A DNA stretch of 64,000 nucleotides from Streptomyces ortus. Its GTDB lineage: Bacteria > Actinomycetota > Actinomycetes > Streptomycetales > Streptomycetaceae. Made by a program: the position numbers and the translations under genes. Position 1 is the first letter of the stretch. Every line of letters starts with the position of its first letter. Below are positions 17,890 through 26,174 of the stretch, piece by piece. Where the stretch lies: NCBI RefSeq assembly GCF_026341275.1, contig NZ_JAIFZO010000002.1:2085264-2149263 (forward strand), written 5' to 3'. The notes below the pieces were generated by a model. That model was not told the DNA's origin. It was given only the letters and a program-made list of their open reading frames with translations, and searched no databases.

Positions 17890-18402
17890 TCAGAGAATCC
17901 GCTGGGGGGCGTCCGGATGGCAGATGCCGATGTGGTGCTCGCCGAGAGCTTCCCGGTAGGCCAGCAGATCGTCGGGATCGGTGGTGACGATCAGGGCTCT
18001 GCCGTGATGGGCGGCGATCACGAGCACCAACGCGTCCACGACGTCGAAGTCCTTCTTCGCGGGAAGCTTGGCCCTGGCACCGAGCGCGCCCACGCGCTTG
18101 CCGTCGGCCTCCGTGTGCCCTGCTACGCACGGCCGACAGGCGTGGAGCGGGTCGTCCCACCCCTTGGCGGTGAACAGCGGGGCTCGTGAGTCCCGGGCGG
18201 CGTACACCGTGCAGCCTGCGAGTACGGGCTTGAGGCAGGTGTAGTTCCCGGCTCCGGGCCGCCAGACCTGCCCTAGCACGGGCAACGGGACGATGGGCCG
18301 GTGCCCTCCGCGCCTGAGGATCTCCTGGTGTAGGGTCACGGCCTTCTTCCGCCCCTGCTCCAGATGGATCAGCATTCCGGCGTCGTAGACCACGGCAGTC
18401 AT
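17890..18402 (-). CDS. PIN-domain protein, probable VapC-type toxin
   Basis: 170 residues. PIN-fold acidic residues are visible: Asp in VVYDAGMLIHLE (residue 7), Asp in FDVVDALVLVIA and Asp in LIVTTDPDDLLAY. PIN toxins are Mg-dependent ribonucleases. A Cys-containing insert (NYTCLKPVLAGCTV, HACRPCVAGH) makes it longer than the usual 130 residues. The start codon overlaps the stop of the upstream RHH protein (ATGA at 18399-18402), the standard antitoxin-then-toxin arrangement. RNA target unknown. Confidence 0.75.
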   Translation of the reverse strand: MTAVVYDAGMLIHLEQGRKKAVTLHQEILRRGGHRPIVPLPVLGQVWRPGAGNYTCLKPVLAGCTVYAARDSRAPLFTAKGWDDPLHACRPCVAGHTEADGKRVGALGARAKLPAKKDFDVVDALVLVIAAHHGRALIVTTDPDDLLAYREALGEHHIGICHPDAPQRIL

Positions 18403-18761
18403 ACGACGCCCCTGCGCCTGGTACCCGAAGTACCCGAAGTACCCGAAGTACCCGAAGCACTCGAACCGAAGAAGGCGTCCAGAGAGGCGGAGATCTCCTC
18501 GCGCTCGGCATCCGGTACCGAGTCCTGCCGGCGCTCTCCCGTCGGCTGACCGGCCGTGGCGTCCTGCGCCTCCGCCTCGGCGATCAAGTCGTCGAGGGGC
18601 GCGAAGGTCCGGGCGACCTGGTCGTCGTGTGCCATCGCGGCGCCCACCGCGGCCATGACGTACGTACTGACATCGACTCCCGCCGCTTCCGCGTAGGAGC
18701 GGATGCGTTCTTTGGTCTCCGGGTCCGTGGCAAAGGTGATCATGCTGCGCTTTGCGGCCAT
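18399..18761 (-). CDS. ribbon-helix-helix antitoxin
   Basis: Start chosen at ATG 18761 (MAAKRSMITFATDPETKERI). A longer in-frame version would run through the palindrome at 18769-18789, which is better read as operator. The 120-residue protein has an N-terminal RHH fold (residues about 5-45), an acidic middle that would wrap the toxin, and an SGTSGTSGTSGT tail encoded by 9-bp tandem repeats. It is translationally coupled to the PIN gene. Confidence 0.72.
   Translation of the reverse strand: MAAKRSMITFATDPETKERIRSYAEAAGVDVSTYVMAAVGAAMAHDDQVARTFAPLDDLIAEAEAQDATAGQPTGERRQDSVPDAEREEISASLDAFFGSSASGTSGTSGTSGTRRRGVV
18421..18465. repeat. 9-bp tandem repeat in antitoxin 3' end
   Basis: Four exact copies of GTACCCGAA (18421-18456) and a degenerate fifth copy. 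In the antitoxin frame each unit adds Thr-Ser-Gly. Copy number could change by slippage without a frameshift. Confidence 0.85.
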
Positions 18762-18768
18762 ACGGCCA

Positions 18769-18789
18769 ACGTACAACAGCTTTGTACGT
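18769..18789. promoter_or_regulatory. toxin-antitoxin operator palindrome
   Basis: ACGTACAA-CAGCT-TTGTACGT: perfect 8-bp arms around a 5-nt centre, lying 7 nt upstream of the antitoxin start. RHH antitoxins typically autoregulate at such palindromes. The binding is inferred. Confidence 0.7.
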
Positions 18790-18903
18790 GACGGCATGCG
18801 AAGGGAGGGGCTGTGCGTGGGGTGGTCTGGGTATGTATGGCTCTCTCCAGGCGCCTTCCGGGTCTCGCGTGGGGCGTGTGCTCAGTAGATGAGGGAGACC
18901 GGT

Positions 18904-19749
18904 GTGGATTCAGCAGGACTTCGTCGTGCCGTCGCGGCAGGGCGGGTAACCGCTTCTGAGCTGGGCTTACGGGTGGACGACGCGATCGTCGTCCACAACT
19001 CGGATCGCGTGGCCCTGCGCCTGACCCCCTGCGAGGTGCTGGTGCGGGTCGCGCCCTTGGGGCATCTGGCCGACTCCGAGTTCGAGGTGGAGGTCGCGCG
19101 GCGTCTCGTCGACGTCGACGCGCCAGTGGCCGAGCTCGACCCTCGCGTCGAGCCCCGAGTCCAGGTGCGTGACGGCTTCGCCATCTCGCTCTGGACCTAC
19201 TACGAACCGGTGGGATCGGAGATCGCTCCGGCCGACTACGCGGACGCGTTCACTCGGCACCACGCCGCCCTGCGCCGGATCGACCTGGCCGCCGCACCGC
19301 ACTTCACCGACCGGGTCGCCGTGGCGTTGAGGGAAGTGGACGACCGGAGGCGTTCCCCTGAACTGCCATACGCTGACCGCGAATTCCTCAGCACCACACT
19401 GAAGGAACTGAGCGCCGCTGCCCACGTCGGCGGAGCCGGTGAGCAGTTGCTGCACGGCGAGCCGCATCCCGGGAACCTCCTGAACACGAGGAGGGGTCCG
19501 CTCTTCGTCGACCTCGGCACGTGTTGCCGGGGGCCGGTCGAGTTCGACCTCGCCCATGCGCCCGAGGAAGTGGGACGGCTCTATGCGGGTGCCGACGCCG
19601 CCCTCGTACACCGGTGTCGCGCCCTCAACTGGGCGCTGTTCTCGGCGTGGCGATGGCGCCGCGATGACCAGATGCCCGACCGGGAGCGCTGGAGAGCGGA
19701 AGGGCTCGAACGGGTTCGTACCGCGCTCGTTCAGTGCGGGCCGGGCTGA
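18904..19749 (+). CDS. phosphotransferase (aminoglycoside/choline-kinase-like fold)
   Basis: GTG 18904 is preferred over ATG 18889 because GAGGGAG lies 6 nt before it. The 281-residue product shows the C-lobe of the APH/choline kinase family: catalytic loop LLHGEPHPGNLLN and metal-binding LFVDLGTCCRGPVEFDLAH. The usual catalytic Asp of HGD is Glu here, a variant seen in some actinobacterial members. It may phosphorylate a small hydroxylated molecule. Substrate and resistance role are unknown. Its 3' end overlaps the convergent DUF397 gene by 19 nt. Confidence 0.72.
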   Translation: MDSAGLRRAVAAGRVTASELGLRVDDAIVVHNSDRVALRLTPCEVLVRVAPLGHLADSEFEVEVARRLVDVDAPVAELDPRVEPRVQVRDGFAISLWTYYEPVGSEIAPADYADAFTRHHAALRRIDLAAAPHFTDRVAVALREVDDRRRSPELPYADREFLSTTLKELSAAAHVGGAGEQLLHGEPHPGNLLNTRRGPLFVDLGTCCRGPVEFDLAHAPEEVGRLYAGADAALVHRCRALNWALFSAWRWRRDDQMPDRERWRAEGLERVRTALVQCGPG

Positions 19750-19940
19750 TTGCTTCCGTACGTGGCCGCGTACGGGAGGAAGGCGGACCATGTCGCCGGG
19801 GCGACGGTGAGGATGGGGGCGGCGGGGGTTTTGGAGTCCCGGATGTGGAGGAGAGCGGTCTCGGATATGGCTATCTCCAGGCATTCACCGCCCTGGCTAC
19901 CGCTGTAGCTGCTCTTGAACCACTTGAGGTCCGTGTTCAT
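19731..19940 (-). CDS. DUF397 family protein
   Basis: 69 residues with the family pattern FKSSYSGSQGGECLEIA and IRDSKTP, ending in a hydrophobic W-x-AFLPYA segment. DUF397 proteins are encoded next to XRE/DUF5753 regulators throughout Streptomyces and act as their small partners (as in the WhiJ system). Its ATG overlaps the stop of the XRE gene (ATGA at 19937-19940), indicating translational coupling. Confidence 0.88.
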   Translation of the reverse strand: MNTDLKWFKSSYSGSQGGECLEIAISETALLHIRDSKTPAAPILTVAPATWSAFLPYAATYGSNQPGPH

Positions 19941-20749
19941 AGTGCGTCCGCCACTCGTTCGATCAACTTCGTCGACTCCTCGGGGCTGAGTGCCTGAGCT
20001 CGCAGAATGCCATACTGCGCGAAAAGGTCACCCAGGTTGGGTTGTTGGTCCACGAAGTAGCCCCCGCCCGGGCCCTCGACGTAGGCAAGTCGGTCGCGCT
20101 CGGCGGTCTCCGCCAGGATCATCGGGCCGTTCAAGCCGGCGTGCACTTTGCGGTTGTGCGGCATCACCTGGATTCCGACGTTGCGCCGTTGCCCCACTTC
20201 GAGCATGTGGCTCAGCTGCTCCTTGAGGGCCGTGGGGCCGCCCAGGGGCCGCGTCAACGTGTGCTCCTCCAGTACGAAGTCGACGAGCGGGGCGGGCTTG
20301 CGCTGCAGGACTTTCTGGCGTTCCAAGCGCGCCGACACCCGGGCCTCGACCTCGTCCTCATCCAGCGGCGGGCAGTGACAGTTGAAGATCGCTCGTGCGT
20401 ACCCCTCCGCTTGGAGCAGTCCGGGAACCACATGATTCGCGTACATGCTGATGGCGGCGGCCTTCGCTTCCAGCTCGGCGTAGTCCTCGAACCATGCGGG
20501 GAAGTGGCTGGTCCGCAGCTGCTTGCCCGCCGTGAGAAGTGCACCTTGTGCACCCAGCGCCTCGTCCGCGATCTCGACCAGGCGCCCCTTGGGGGGCCGC
20601 TCGCCCCGCTCCACCATCGCTACCTGCGACTTGGAGTAGCCGACCTGCCCTCCCAACCCCTCCTGCGTCATCCCGGCCCGTTCGCGGAAGAACCGCAGCA
20701 ACGAGCCGAACATCTCCAGGTTGCTGGAGCTCTGTTCACCGGCGTGCAC
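19937..20749 (-). CDS. XRE-family regulator with DUF5753 domain
   Basis: GTG 20749 is preferred because GGGGAGG lies 5 nt upstream; GTGs slightly further upstream are alternatives. About 270 residues. An N-terminal HTH (FFRERAGMTQEGLGGQVGYSKSQVAMVERGERPP) is followed by a DUF5753 domain containing VVPGLLQAEGYARAIF, VDFVLEEHTL and GIQVMPHNRKVHAGLNGPMIL. This is the WhiJ-like regulator class of streptomycetes. It works with the coupled DUF397 protein. Three GTGCAC hexamers stand around the start region. Confidence 0.88.
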   Translation of the reverse strand: MHAGEQSSSNLEMFGSLLRFFRERAGMTQEGLGGQVGYSKSQVAMVERGERPPKGRLVEIADEALGAQGALLTAGKQLRTSHFPAWFEDYAELEAKAAAISMYANHVVPGLLQAEGYARAIFNCHCPPLDEDEVEARVSARLERQKVLQRKPAPLVDFVLEEHTLTRPLGGPTALKEQLSHMLEVGQRRNVGIQVMPHNRKVHAGLNGPMILAETAERDRLAYVEGPGGGYFVDQQPNLGDLFAQYGILRAQALSPEESTKLIERVADAL

Positions 20750-20832
20750 AACGACCTCCCCGAGTGCACAGACGTGCACGGACCCTGCGTAACCCTGGTC
20801 ACAGTATGTGAGCGGCCGTAAGCATTTGCTTC

Positions 20833-21252
20833 ATGAACTCGGAAACCGCACCGAACAGGGTGCACTCGTGGATCCCGGCTGCCGGGCACGGCCTGCGCCA
20901 CGCCGGAATCCACTTCGACGCCGTGCGCATCGCGGGCGTACTCGCAGAACAAGTGGCGTACGAACTCATCCAGTTCACGGACTTCCAGGCGGGCCCGATC
21001 GTCCGGGGGGCGACGGGATGCCGGTACATGTACTTCCTGTTGCCCCCGCAAAGTGCCACCGGCCATCGCTGGCCCGCCGACGTGCGGGCGCTGGGCCGCG
21101 ACGCCCAGGGGTGGGCGTACGTGGGGGTGCCCGCGTTGGACGGGTTGACCTGGCCGTTGGACTGGCGGTCGGAGCCGACGCGCGAAGTGCCTTTCGTGGA
21201 GGCGGGGTTGCTGGCGGAGGTCGTGAGTCGCGTGATCAGTCGTGCACCGTGA
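20833..21252 (+). CDS. hypothetical protein linked to XRE/DUF397 pair
   Basis: 139 residues, ATG start, divergent from the XRE gene. I do not recognise a named domain. The pattern HSWIPAAGHGLRHAGIHFDAVRIAG, a central CRYMYFLLPPQSATGHRWP and a C-terminal VPALDGLTWPLDWRSEP look like a folded alpha/beta protein without membrane segments. Genes of this kind accompany XRE/DUF397 pairs in streptomycetes and may be co-regulated or be the regulatory target. Confidence 0.65.
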   Translation: MNSETAPNRVHSWIPAAGHGLRHAGIHFDAVRIAGVLAEQVAYELIQFTDFQAGPIVRGATGCRYMYFLLPPQSATGHRWPADVRALGRDAQGWAYVGVPALDGLTWPLDWRSEPTREVPFVEAGLLAEVVSRVISRAP

Positions 21253-21336
21253 TCGCGACATCACACTCCGTGTGCATTCGCATGCGGAGCGGTCCCCGGA
21301 GGCGCTACCAACACCATCCGAGGACCTTCACCACTA

Positions 21337-21538
21337 GTGGATGGACGTCCACCAGAAATGCTCCGTCGTGCTATCGCGCCGGTTCGGCGCTACACGAAGG
21401 CCTCGTACGACGTCGTACGGCACTCGCGCCTCAACAGCGACGCGAAGATCCTGCTCCGCGGCGGCCGGCCTGCGACGCCTCACGTCGCGCGACGGAGAGG
21501 CGATCAAGGTGCTGATGGTGGGACGGACGCAGGTCTGA
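21337..21538 (+). pseudogene. remnant of a helix-turn-helix protein gene
   Basis: One frame encodes RRYTKASYDVVRHSRLNSDAKILL, which reads like the start of the short HTH proteins near streptomycete XRE/DUF397 loci. It then degenerates. A second frame a few bases later gives LRRLTSRDGEAIKVLMVGR before a stop. This looks like a gene reduced by internal deletion and frameshift. The recognition is from pattern memory only. No intact frame or good ribosome-binding site is present. Confidence 0.35.
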
Positions 21539-21552
21539 CAGAGCGCCCCGGC

Positions 21553-22103
21553 TCAGTCCCGGGGGAACTCGTCCGTCTTCAGCGTGAGGTCGAGGAGCGT
21601 GTTCGTCATGTCGATGTCCGTTCCGTACCTGACCGAGAGTCTGCTCAGGTAGTCCCCGTCCCGGGGTTGGGTGAAGAGGTGGCACTTGCCCTGGTACGGG
21701 TCGACGATGAGGTAGACGGGAACCTCGGCGACGGCGTACGCGGTCCTCTTGGGCCGTAGTCGTTCTTCGTCCTGTGCGGGTCGATGACCTCCGCGACGAA
21801 CTCGACGTCCTGGTGGAGCCAACGGCCCTCGGCGTCCGCCGTCGAACCGTCGCGCAGTTTCGCCACGGCCGGTGCGAAGCCGTTCAGGTCGCCGGGGAAG
21901 TCGATGCGGACGTCGGAGAGGACCTGGAAGTCGTTGTCGAACCTGGCCGCCAGGGTGTCGAGGATGGTGAGCGTGGTCTGCCAGTGAAGGTCGAGGTGCG
22001 GCGCGATGGAGAAGGCGCCCTCGACGATCTCGCCCTTGTACCCCTCGGGGACGGGCACCTTGTCGAACAGATCGTCCAGGATGCGGTCGTTGAGACTGCT
22101 CAT
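21553..22103 (-). pseudogene. Uma2 family (DUF820) gene with a single-base frameshift
   Basis: Starts at ATG 22103 with GGAGGAG 7 nt upstream. The first frame gives MSSLNDRILDDLFDKVPVPE and continues to VEFVAEVIDPHRTKNDYGP. Family-like sequence then continues in another frame as KRTAYAVAEVPVYLIVDPYQ to the stop at 21553 (ending TLKTDEFPRD). The break falls at the G run 21751-21753; one missing base would restore a roughly 183-residue protein. Uma2 proteins have a PD-(D/E)xK-like nuclease fold. Real decay or a sequencing error are both possible. Confidence 0.7.
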
Positions 22104-22193
22104 CGTCGTGCTCCTCCGCCACCGGCACCCTCGGGCGGATGCCACCACGCACTCCAACGGCATCCACGGTGACCAGGAGACCCGCGGATTCGG

Positions 22194-22892
22194 TCAGGTG
22201 GTTCCGGCCAGGGTCGGGCTGTAAGGCGCGCCCATGCCCCAGCCCTGGTGCAGGGCCTGGGCGTAGGTCGCCGCCAGTTTGTGTTCGCCCGCTGCGTTGG
22301 GGTGCGTGCCGTCGTACGTGTCCGTGTGGATGTCGTATCCGTGGGGGAGCGAGGCCAGCAGGAGAGGGGAGCCGGGCTCGTTCAGGTTCGCGACCGTCTT
22401 GTCCAGCAGGTCGTTGAAGCGGGTGACCTCCTGGGCGAAGGCCGCGTCCGATTCCGCCCGAATGTTCGGGATCACGGGGAGCAGGGCCATGGCGATGTGG
22501 GGGTTCGCCGACCGCGCCTGCGCGACGAACGCGTGGACGTTCTCCGCCGTCTGGGTCACGTTCGTGTAGAAGCCGAGGTCTATCAGGCCCAGGGAGACCA
22601 GGAGCACGTCCGCCCGCGACGCCCGCACCGCGTCGGCGATCAGCGGGCTCAGGTGGTACCAGCCCTCGCCCCAGCCGGCGAGGTGGGCGCGGGGGAAGGC
22701 GGGGTCCGGGTCGGCGTACTCGTACGAGTCGGCCGCGCCCGTGGCCTTGTCGTACAACGTTTCCCGGGGGCCGACGATCTGGAACGGGGCCCCGTGCGTC
22801 GCGCGCAGGTGCTGCCACATGCGGTAGCGCCACGTGTGTTCGCCCGCGCTTCCGATCGTCATGGAATCGCCGACGGGCATGAACCTGAGCAT
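22194..22892 (-). CDS. SGNH/GDSL-type hydrolase
   Basis: Start placed at ATG 22892 (MLRFMPVGDSMTIGS); a GTG about 21 nt upstream is an alternative. About 232 residues. SGNH blocks: block I MPVGDSMTIG with nucleophile Ser, block III-type residues in VSLGLIDLGFY, and block V DGTHPNAAGEHKLA with Asp and His. Block III has Leu-Ile-Asp instead of the usual GxND. It is probably an esterase or carbohydrate deacetylase. No signal peptide from this start. Divergent from the secreted protein at 22990. Confidence 0.78.
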   Translation of the reverse strand: MLRFMPVGDSMTIGSAGEHTWRYRMWQHLRATHGAPFQIVGPRETLYDKATGAADSYEYADPDPAFPRAHLAGWGEGWYHLSPLIADAVRASRADVLLVSLGLIDLGFYTNVTQTAENVHAFVAQARSANPHIAMALLPVIPNIRAESDAAFAQEVTRFNDLLDKTVANLNEPGSPLLLASLPHGYDIHTDTYDGTHPNAAGEHKLAATYAQALHQGWGMGAPYSPTLAGTT

Positions 22893-22989
22893 CCGCTCAT
22901 GATGGACGATCACCGGCGGAGGCGGGGCGGGCCGCGGTGTGAAGCTGGACACGCCCGCCGAACCGGCGGCGGGGTGGGAGGCTGGGGGC

Positions 22990-23994
22990 ATGTGTCGCTC
23001 GTTCGTGCTCCTTGCCGGGGCCCTTCTCGCCGGGGTGCTCGCCGTGCCCGCCGCCCCCGCCGTTGCCGCCGCCGAGGGTGATGGCGACGGCTCGAAAGGG
23101 TTCACCATCGAGGACCCCCGCATCACCGAGTCCAGCGGACTCGTCGCCTCCCGGGCCCACCCCGGCGTCTACTGGACCCACAACGACAGCGACGACGGCG
23201 CCTTCCTCTACGCGGTCGACAGCAAGACCGGCAAGACCGTCGCGACCGTCACCATGACGGGCGTCGGAAGCCCCCGGGACGTCGAGGCCATCTCCATGGG
23301 GCCGAACGGTCATCTGTACGTCGGTGACATCGGCGACAACCTCGGCGGTACGTGGGACCACGTGTGGATCTACGAACTGCCCGAGCCGAAAAAGCTCAAG
23401 GACCAGACCGTCCGCGCCACGCAGTACGACGTGAAGTACGCGGACGGGGCCCGGGACGCCGAGGCGCTGATGGTGCATCCGAAGACCGGGCGGGTCTACA
23501 TCGTTTCGAAGAACGAGGACGGTGGCGGCCTCTACGAAGGGCCCGCCCAGCTCTCCGCGTCCGGCACCAACACCTTCAAGCGCACCGCCGACATCGGCCT
23601 CTGGGTCACCGACGGCGCCTTCTCGCCCGACGGCGAACAGCTCGCCGTACGCGGCTACTTCGGCGGTATCGCGTACCGGTGGAACAACGGGAAACCCAAG
23701 CGCCAGGCGCAGTTGAAGGTGCCGTTGCAACGGCAGGGCGAGTCGGTGACGTACACCCCCGACGGATCCACGCTGCTGTACGGGAGCGAGGGGAGCGGGA
23801 GTTCCGTCGAGGCGGGGAGCGTGACGGGCGGCGGCGACGGCCAGTCGTCGGGTGGCGGCGGTTCGGCCGCCGGGGACGACGGAGACGACGGGTCGGGCAA
23901 TGACTACAAGATGGGCGCGGTCGCTCTGGCCGTCGCCCTCGCCGTCGTCTACGGCCTCAAGCGGCTGTTCCGGCGTGGCGGCGACCGGCCGTAG
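22990..23994 (+). CDS. secreted, membrane-anchored beta-propeller-like protein
   Basis: Start taken at ATG 22990 (MCRSFVLLAGALLAGVLAV). 334 residues. An N-terminal signal peptide ends near PAVAAAEG. The body repeats propeller-like units (SSGLVASRAHPGVYWTHNDSDD, VEAISMGPNGHLYVGDIGDN, DAEALMVHPKTGRVYIVSK). A Ser/Gly/Asp-rich linker leads to a C-terminal helix MGAVALAVALAVVYGLKRLF followed by RRGG, a membrane anchor. The propeller would face outside the cell. Function unknown; no catalytic motif. Confidence 0.75.
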   Translation: MCRSFVLLAGALLAGVLAVPAAPAVAAAEGDGDGSKGFTIEDPRITESSGLVASRAHPGVYWTHNDSDDGAFLYAVDSKTGKTVATVTMTGVGSPRDVEAISMGPNGHLYVGDIGDNLGGTWDHVWIYELPEPKKLKDQTVRATQYDVKYADGARDAEALMVHPKTGRVYIVSKNEDGGGLYEGPAQLSASGTNTFKRTADIGLWVTDGAFSPDGEQLAVRGYFGGIAYRWNNGKPKRQAQLKVPLQRQGESVTYTPDGSTLLYGSEGSGSSVEAGSVTGGGDGQSSGGGGSAAGDDGDDGSGNDYKMGAVALAVALAVVYGLKRLFRRGGDRP

Positions 23995-24097
23995 CCCCCG
24001 GCCCCCGGCCGCCGGTCGGCGGCTGTTCCGGGGGACCGGGCGCCTTCCCCGCGCCCGGCCGCCGGTCCGGCCGGGCCAGGGTCTGCCGGGCCGGCGC

Positions 24098-25309
24098 TCA
24101 TGCCGAGCGGAGTGCGCCCGTGGGTGACATGCGGGCCGCCCGCAGCGCGGGATACAGGCCGGCCGCCGTGCCGACGAGTACGGCCACCGACGGCCCCGCC
24201 ACGACCCACGCCAGGGGGACGGCGGCGGGCCAGTCCTGTACGGCCGCGTACCCGTACACCACCACGACTCCCATGGCGGCGCCGGCCAGGCCGCCGAAGA
24301 GGCCGAGCAGTACCGCCTCGATCAGGAACTGCAGGGTGATCTGCCCGCGGCGCGCCCCCAGAGCGCGGCGGAGTCCCACTTCCCCGCGCCGCTCCATGAC
24401 GCCGACGACCATGGTGTTCGCGATCCCGACTCCGCCGACCAGCAGGGCCACGCCCGCGAGGGTGAGTACGAGGCCGGTGAGGGCGGTGTTCGTTTCGGTA
24501 CGCGCCTTGAGCAGGTCGGACGGGCGGGAGACGGCGACCGTGGACGACTGGGCCGGGTTGGCCGTGGCCGCGGCGACCTCCTGCACCTCGCGCACCCGCT
24601 CCGGATGGGTGCGCAGGTAGACGGTCGACGGTGTGCGGGCGCCGTCCAGAGCGCGGACCGCCTGTGGGGCGCCCACGAGTACCGAGTCGTCGATCTCGGG
24701 CACGAGTTCGTTCGGTGCCAGGACGCCGATGACTCCGTACCAAGCTCCGGGCAGGTCCTCGCCCGCGAGCCAGACCTTGGTCCCCGGGCGGGTCATACCC
24801 AACCGGTCGGCTGCGGTGGCGCCCAGCACCACGACCGGGAGCCGTTCGGTGCCCCGGTCGAGCCAGCGTCCGGCGGCCAGTTGCCCGCGCAGGGTCCTGA
24901 GCAGGTCGAGGCGGGCCGACAGTACGCGCAGGCTGTTGGTCTGGTTCGAGGGGACGAGGTCGGTGCGGTAGATGTTCGCCCCGGTGTCCGCGGTGGCGCT
25001 GACCTGCTCGACGGGGGCGATGTTGCCGAGCATCGTGACCGCTTCCCTGGGCAACGGCACCTTCGTACCGTCGTAGCTCTCGCCGGGTGACACGGTGATC
25101 AGGTTGCTGCCGAGGCGGTCGAGGCGGTCGAGGAGGTGGGCCTGGCTGGATGCCGAGATCCCGGTGATGGCGACGACCGCCGCGATGCCCAGGGAGATGC
25201 CGAGGGCGGACAGCGCCGAGCGCAGGCGGCGGGTACGGGGGCCGACCAGCCCGATCCTGAGCAGGTCGGTCGGGCGCAGGCGGGCCGGCCGCGGCAGGTG
25301 GCCGGTCAT
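24098..25309 (-). CDS. MacB-type ABC transporter permease
   Basis: Start at ATG 25309, overlapping the stop of the ATPase gene (ATGA). 403 residues. One N-terminal membrane helix (LRSALSALGISLGIAAVVAI) is followed by a large extracytoplasmic MacB-PCD-like domain (about 40-270). Then come three helices of the FtsX domain with GVANTM-like GGVGIANTMVVGVMERRGEVGLRRALGARRGQI. It belongs to a MacAB-like export or mechanotransmission complex with the two upstream genes. Confidence 0.87.
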   Translation of the reverse strand: MTGHLPRPARLRPTDLLRIGLVGPRTRRLRSALSALGISLGIAAVVAITGISASSQAHLLDRLDRLGSNLITVSPGESYDGTKVPLPREAVTMLGNIAPVEQVSATADTGANIYRTDLVPSNQTNSLRVLSARLDLLRTLRGQLAAGRWLDRGTERLPVVVLGATAADRLGMTRPGTKVWLAGEDLPGAWYGVIGVLAPNELVPEIDDSVLVGAPQAVRALDGARTPSTVYLRTHPERVREVQEVAAATANPAQSSTVAVSRPSDLLKARTETNTALTGLVLTLAGVALLVGGVGIANTMVVGVMERRGEVGLRRALGARRGQITLQFLIEAVLLGLFGGLAGAAMGVVVVYGYAAVQDWPAAVPLAWVVAGPSVAVLVGTAAGLYPALRAARMSPTGALRSA

Positions 25310-26169
25310 GCCGTTCCTTCCCGCGCGGGGCGACGCCAAGCACTCTGTCCGGGCGAGGGCGAGGGCGAGGGCGAGGGGCCGAGGCCGTAGTCGTGCCCGT
25401 GGTCGTGCTCGTACGTCTGCTCGCGCCCGTGTGCGCCGTTGTCCGCGGTGTCGAACTCGACGCGCCCGTCCTGCAGTCCTATGCGCCGCGGGAAGGACGC
25501 GGCCAGGTCCCGGTCGTGGGTGATGACGACGACGGTCGTGCCCTGTGCGTTCAGTTGCAGCAGCAGTTCGACGACACCCCGCCCGGAAGCGGTGTCCAGG
25601 GCGCCGGTCGGCTCGTCGGCGAGGAGGAGTCCGGGTCTGCCGACCAACGCCCGTGCGATGGCGACGCGTTGTTTCTCGCCGCCGGAGAGCTGGTCGGGCC
25701 GATGACCGAGCCGGTGTGCCAGGCCCACCTCGCGCAGGGCGCGTACCGCGCGTTCGTGTCTGCGTCCGACGGTCTCCCCGGTGTAGAGGAGGCCGGTGGC
25801 GACGTTCTCCAGGGTCGTCAGGCCCGGCAGCAGGAAGAACTGCTGGAAGACGAACCCGATGCTACGGGCGCGCAGTGCCGCGATCTGCCGGTCGCTCAGC
25901 GCCGTCAGGTCGTGGCCCTCCAGCTGGATCCGTCCCGATGTGGGCCGGTCGAGCGTTCCGATCAAGGACAGCAGGGTGCTCTTGCCCGAGCCGGAGGGGC
26001 CGACCACCGCGACGAGTTCTCCCTGGGCCACGGTCAGGTCGATGTCGTGCAGGATGCGCAGGGGCGGGTCGCCGTCGTACTCCTTGACGACCTTGTCCAG
26101 CAGCAGGACCGGTGGCGGACGCCGACCGTACTCGCTCATGCGGGACTCGCTCGTGCGGGACTCGCTCAT
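25306..26169 (-). CDS. ABC transporter ATP-binding protein (MacB/LolD type)
   Basis: 287 residues. Walker [11 protein letters not shown]-loop [11 protein letters not shown], signature [15 protein letters not shown], Walker [13 protein letters not shown] and switch His in [13 protein letters not shown] 26169 overlaps the adaptor stop (ATGA), which favours this start. The N-terminus [14 protein letters not shown] is encoded by 15-bp repeats holding other start codons. The C-terminus has a His-rich and Pro-Ser repeat tail. It energises the permease at 24098. Confidence 0.9.
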   Translation of the reverse strand: MSESRTSESRMSEYGRRPPPVLLLDKVVKEYDGDPPLRILHDIDLTVAQGELVAVVGPSGSGKSTLLSLIGTLDRPTSGRIQLEGHDLTALSDRQIAALRARSIGFVFQQFFLLPGLTTLENVATGLLYTGETVGRRHERAVRALREVGLAHRLGHRPDQLSGGEKQRVAIARALVGRPGLLLADEPTGALDTASGRGVVELLLQLNAQGTTVVVITHDRDLAASFPRRIGLQDGRVEFDTADNGAHGREQTYEHDHGHDYGLGPSPSPSPSPGQSAWRRPAREGTA

Positions 26170-26174
26170 GCGGG
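26130..26174. repeat. 15-bp tandem repeat over a start codon
   Basis: Three copies of ACTCGCTCATGCGGG (26130-26144, 26145-26159 with one change, 26160-26174). On the minus strand each copy contains an in-frame ATG or GTG, so the ABC ATPase has three possible starts five codons apart. Confidence 0.85.

Noticed and set aside
18762..18797. Longer antitoxin beginning at 18797
   Set aside because: It would place the palindromic operator inside the coding region; ATG 18761 follows the operator as expected.
25345..25385. GGGCGA hexamer repeats that could be a CRISPR-like or regulatory array
   Set aside because: They lie inside the ABC ATPase gene and simply encode a Pro-Ser repeat tail.
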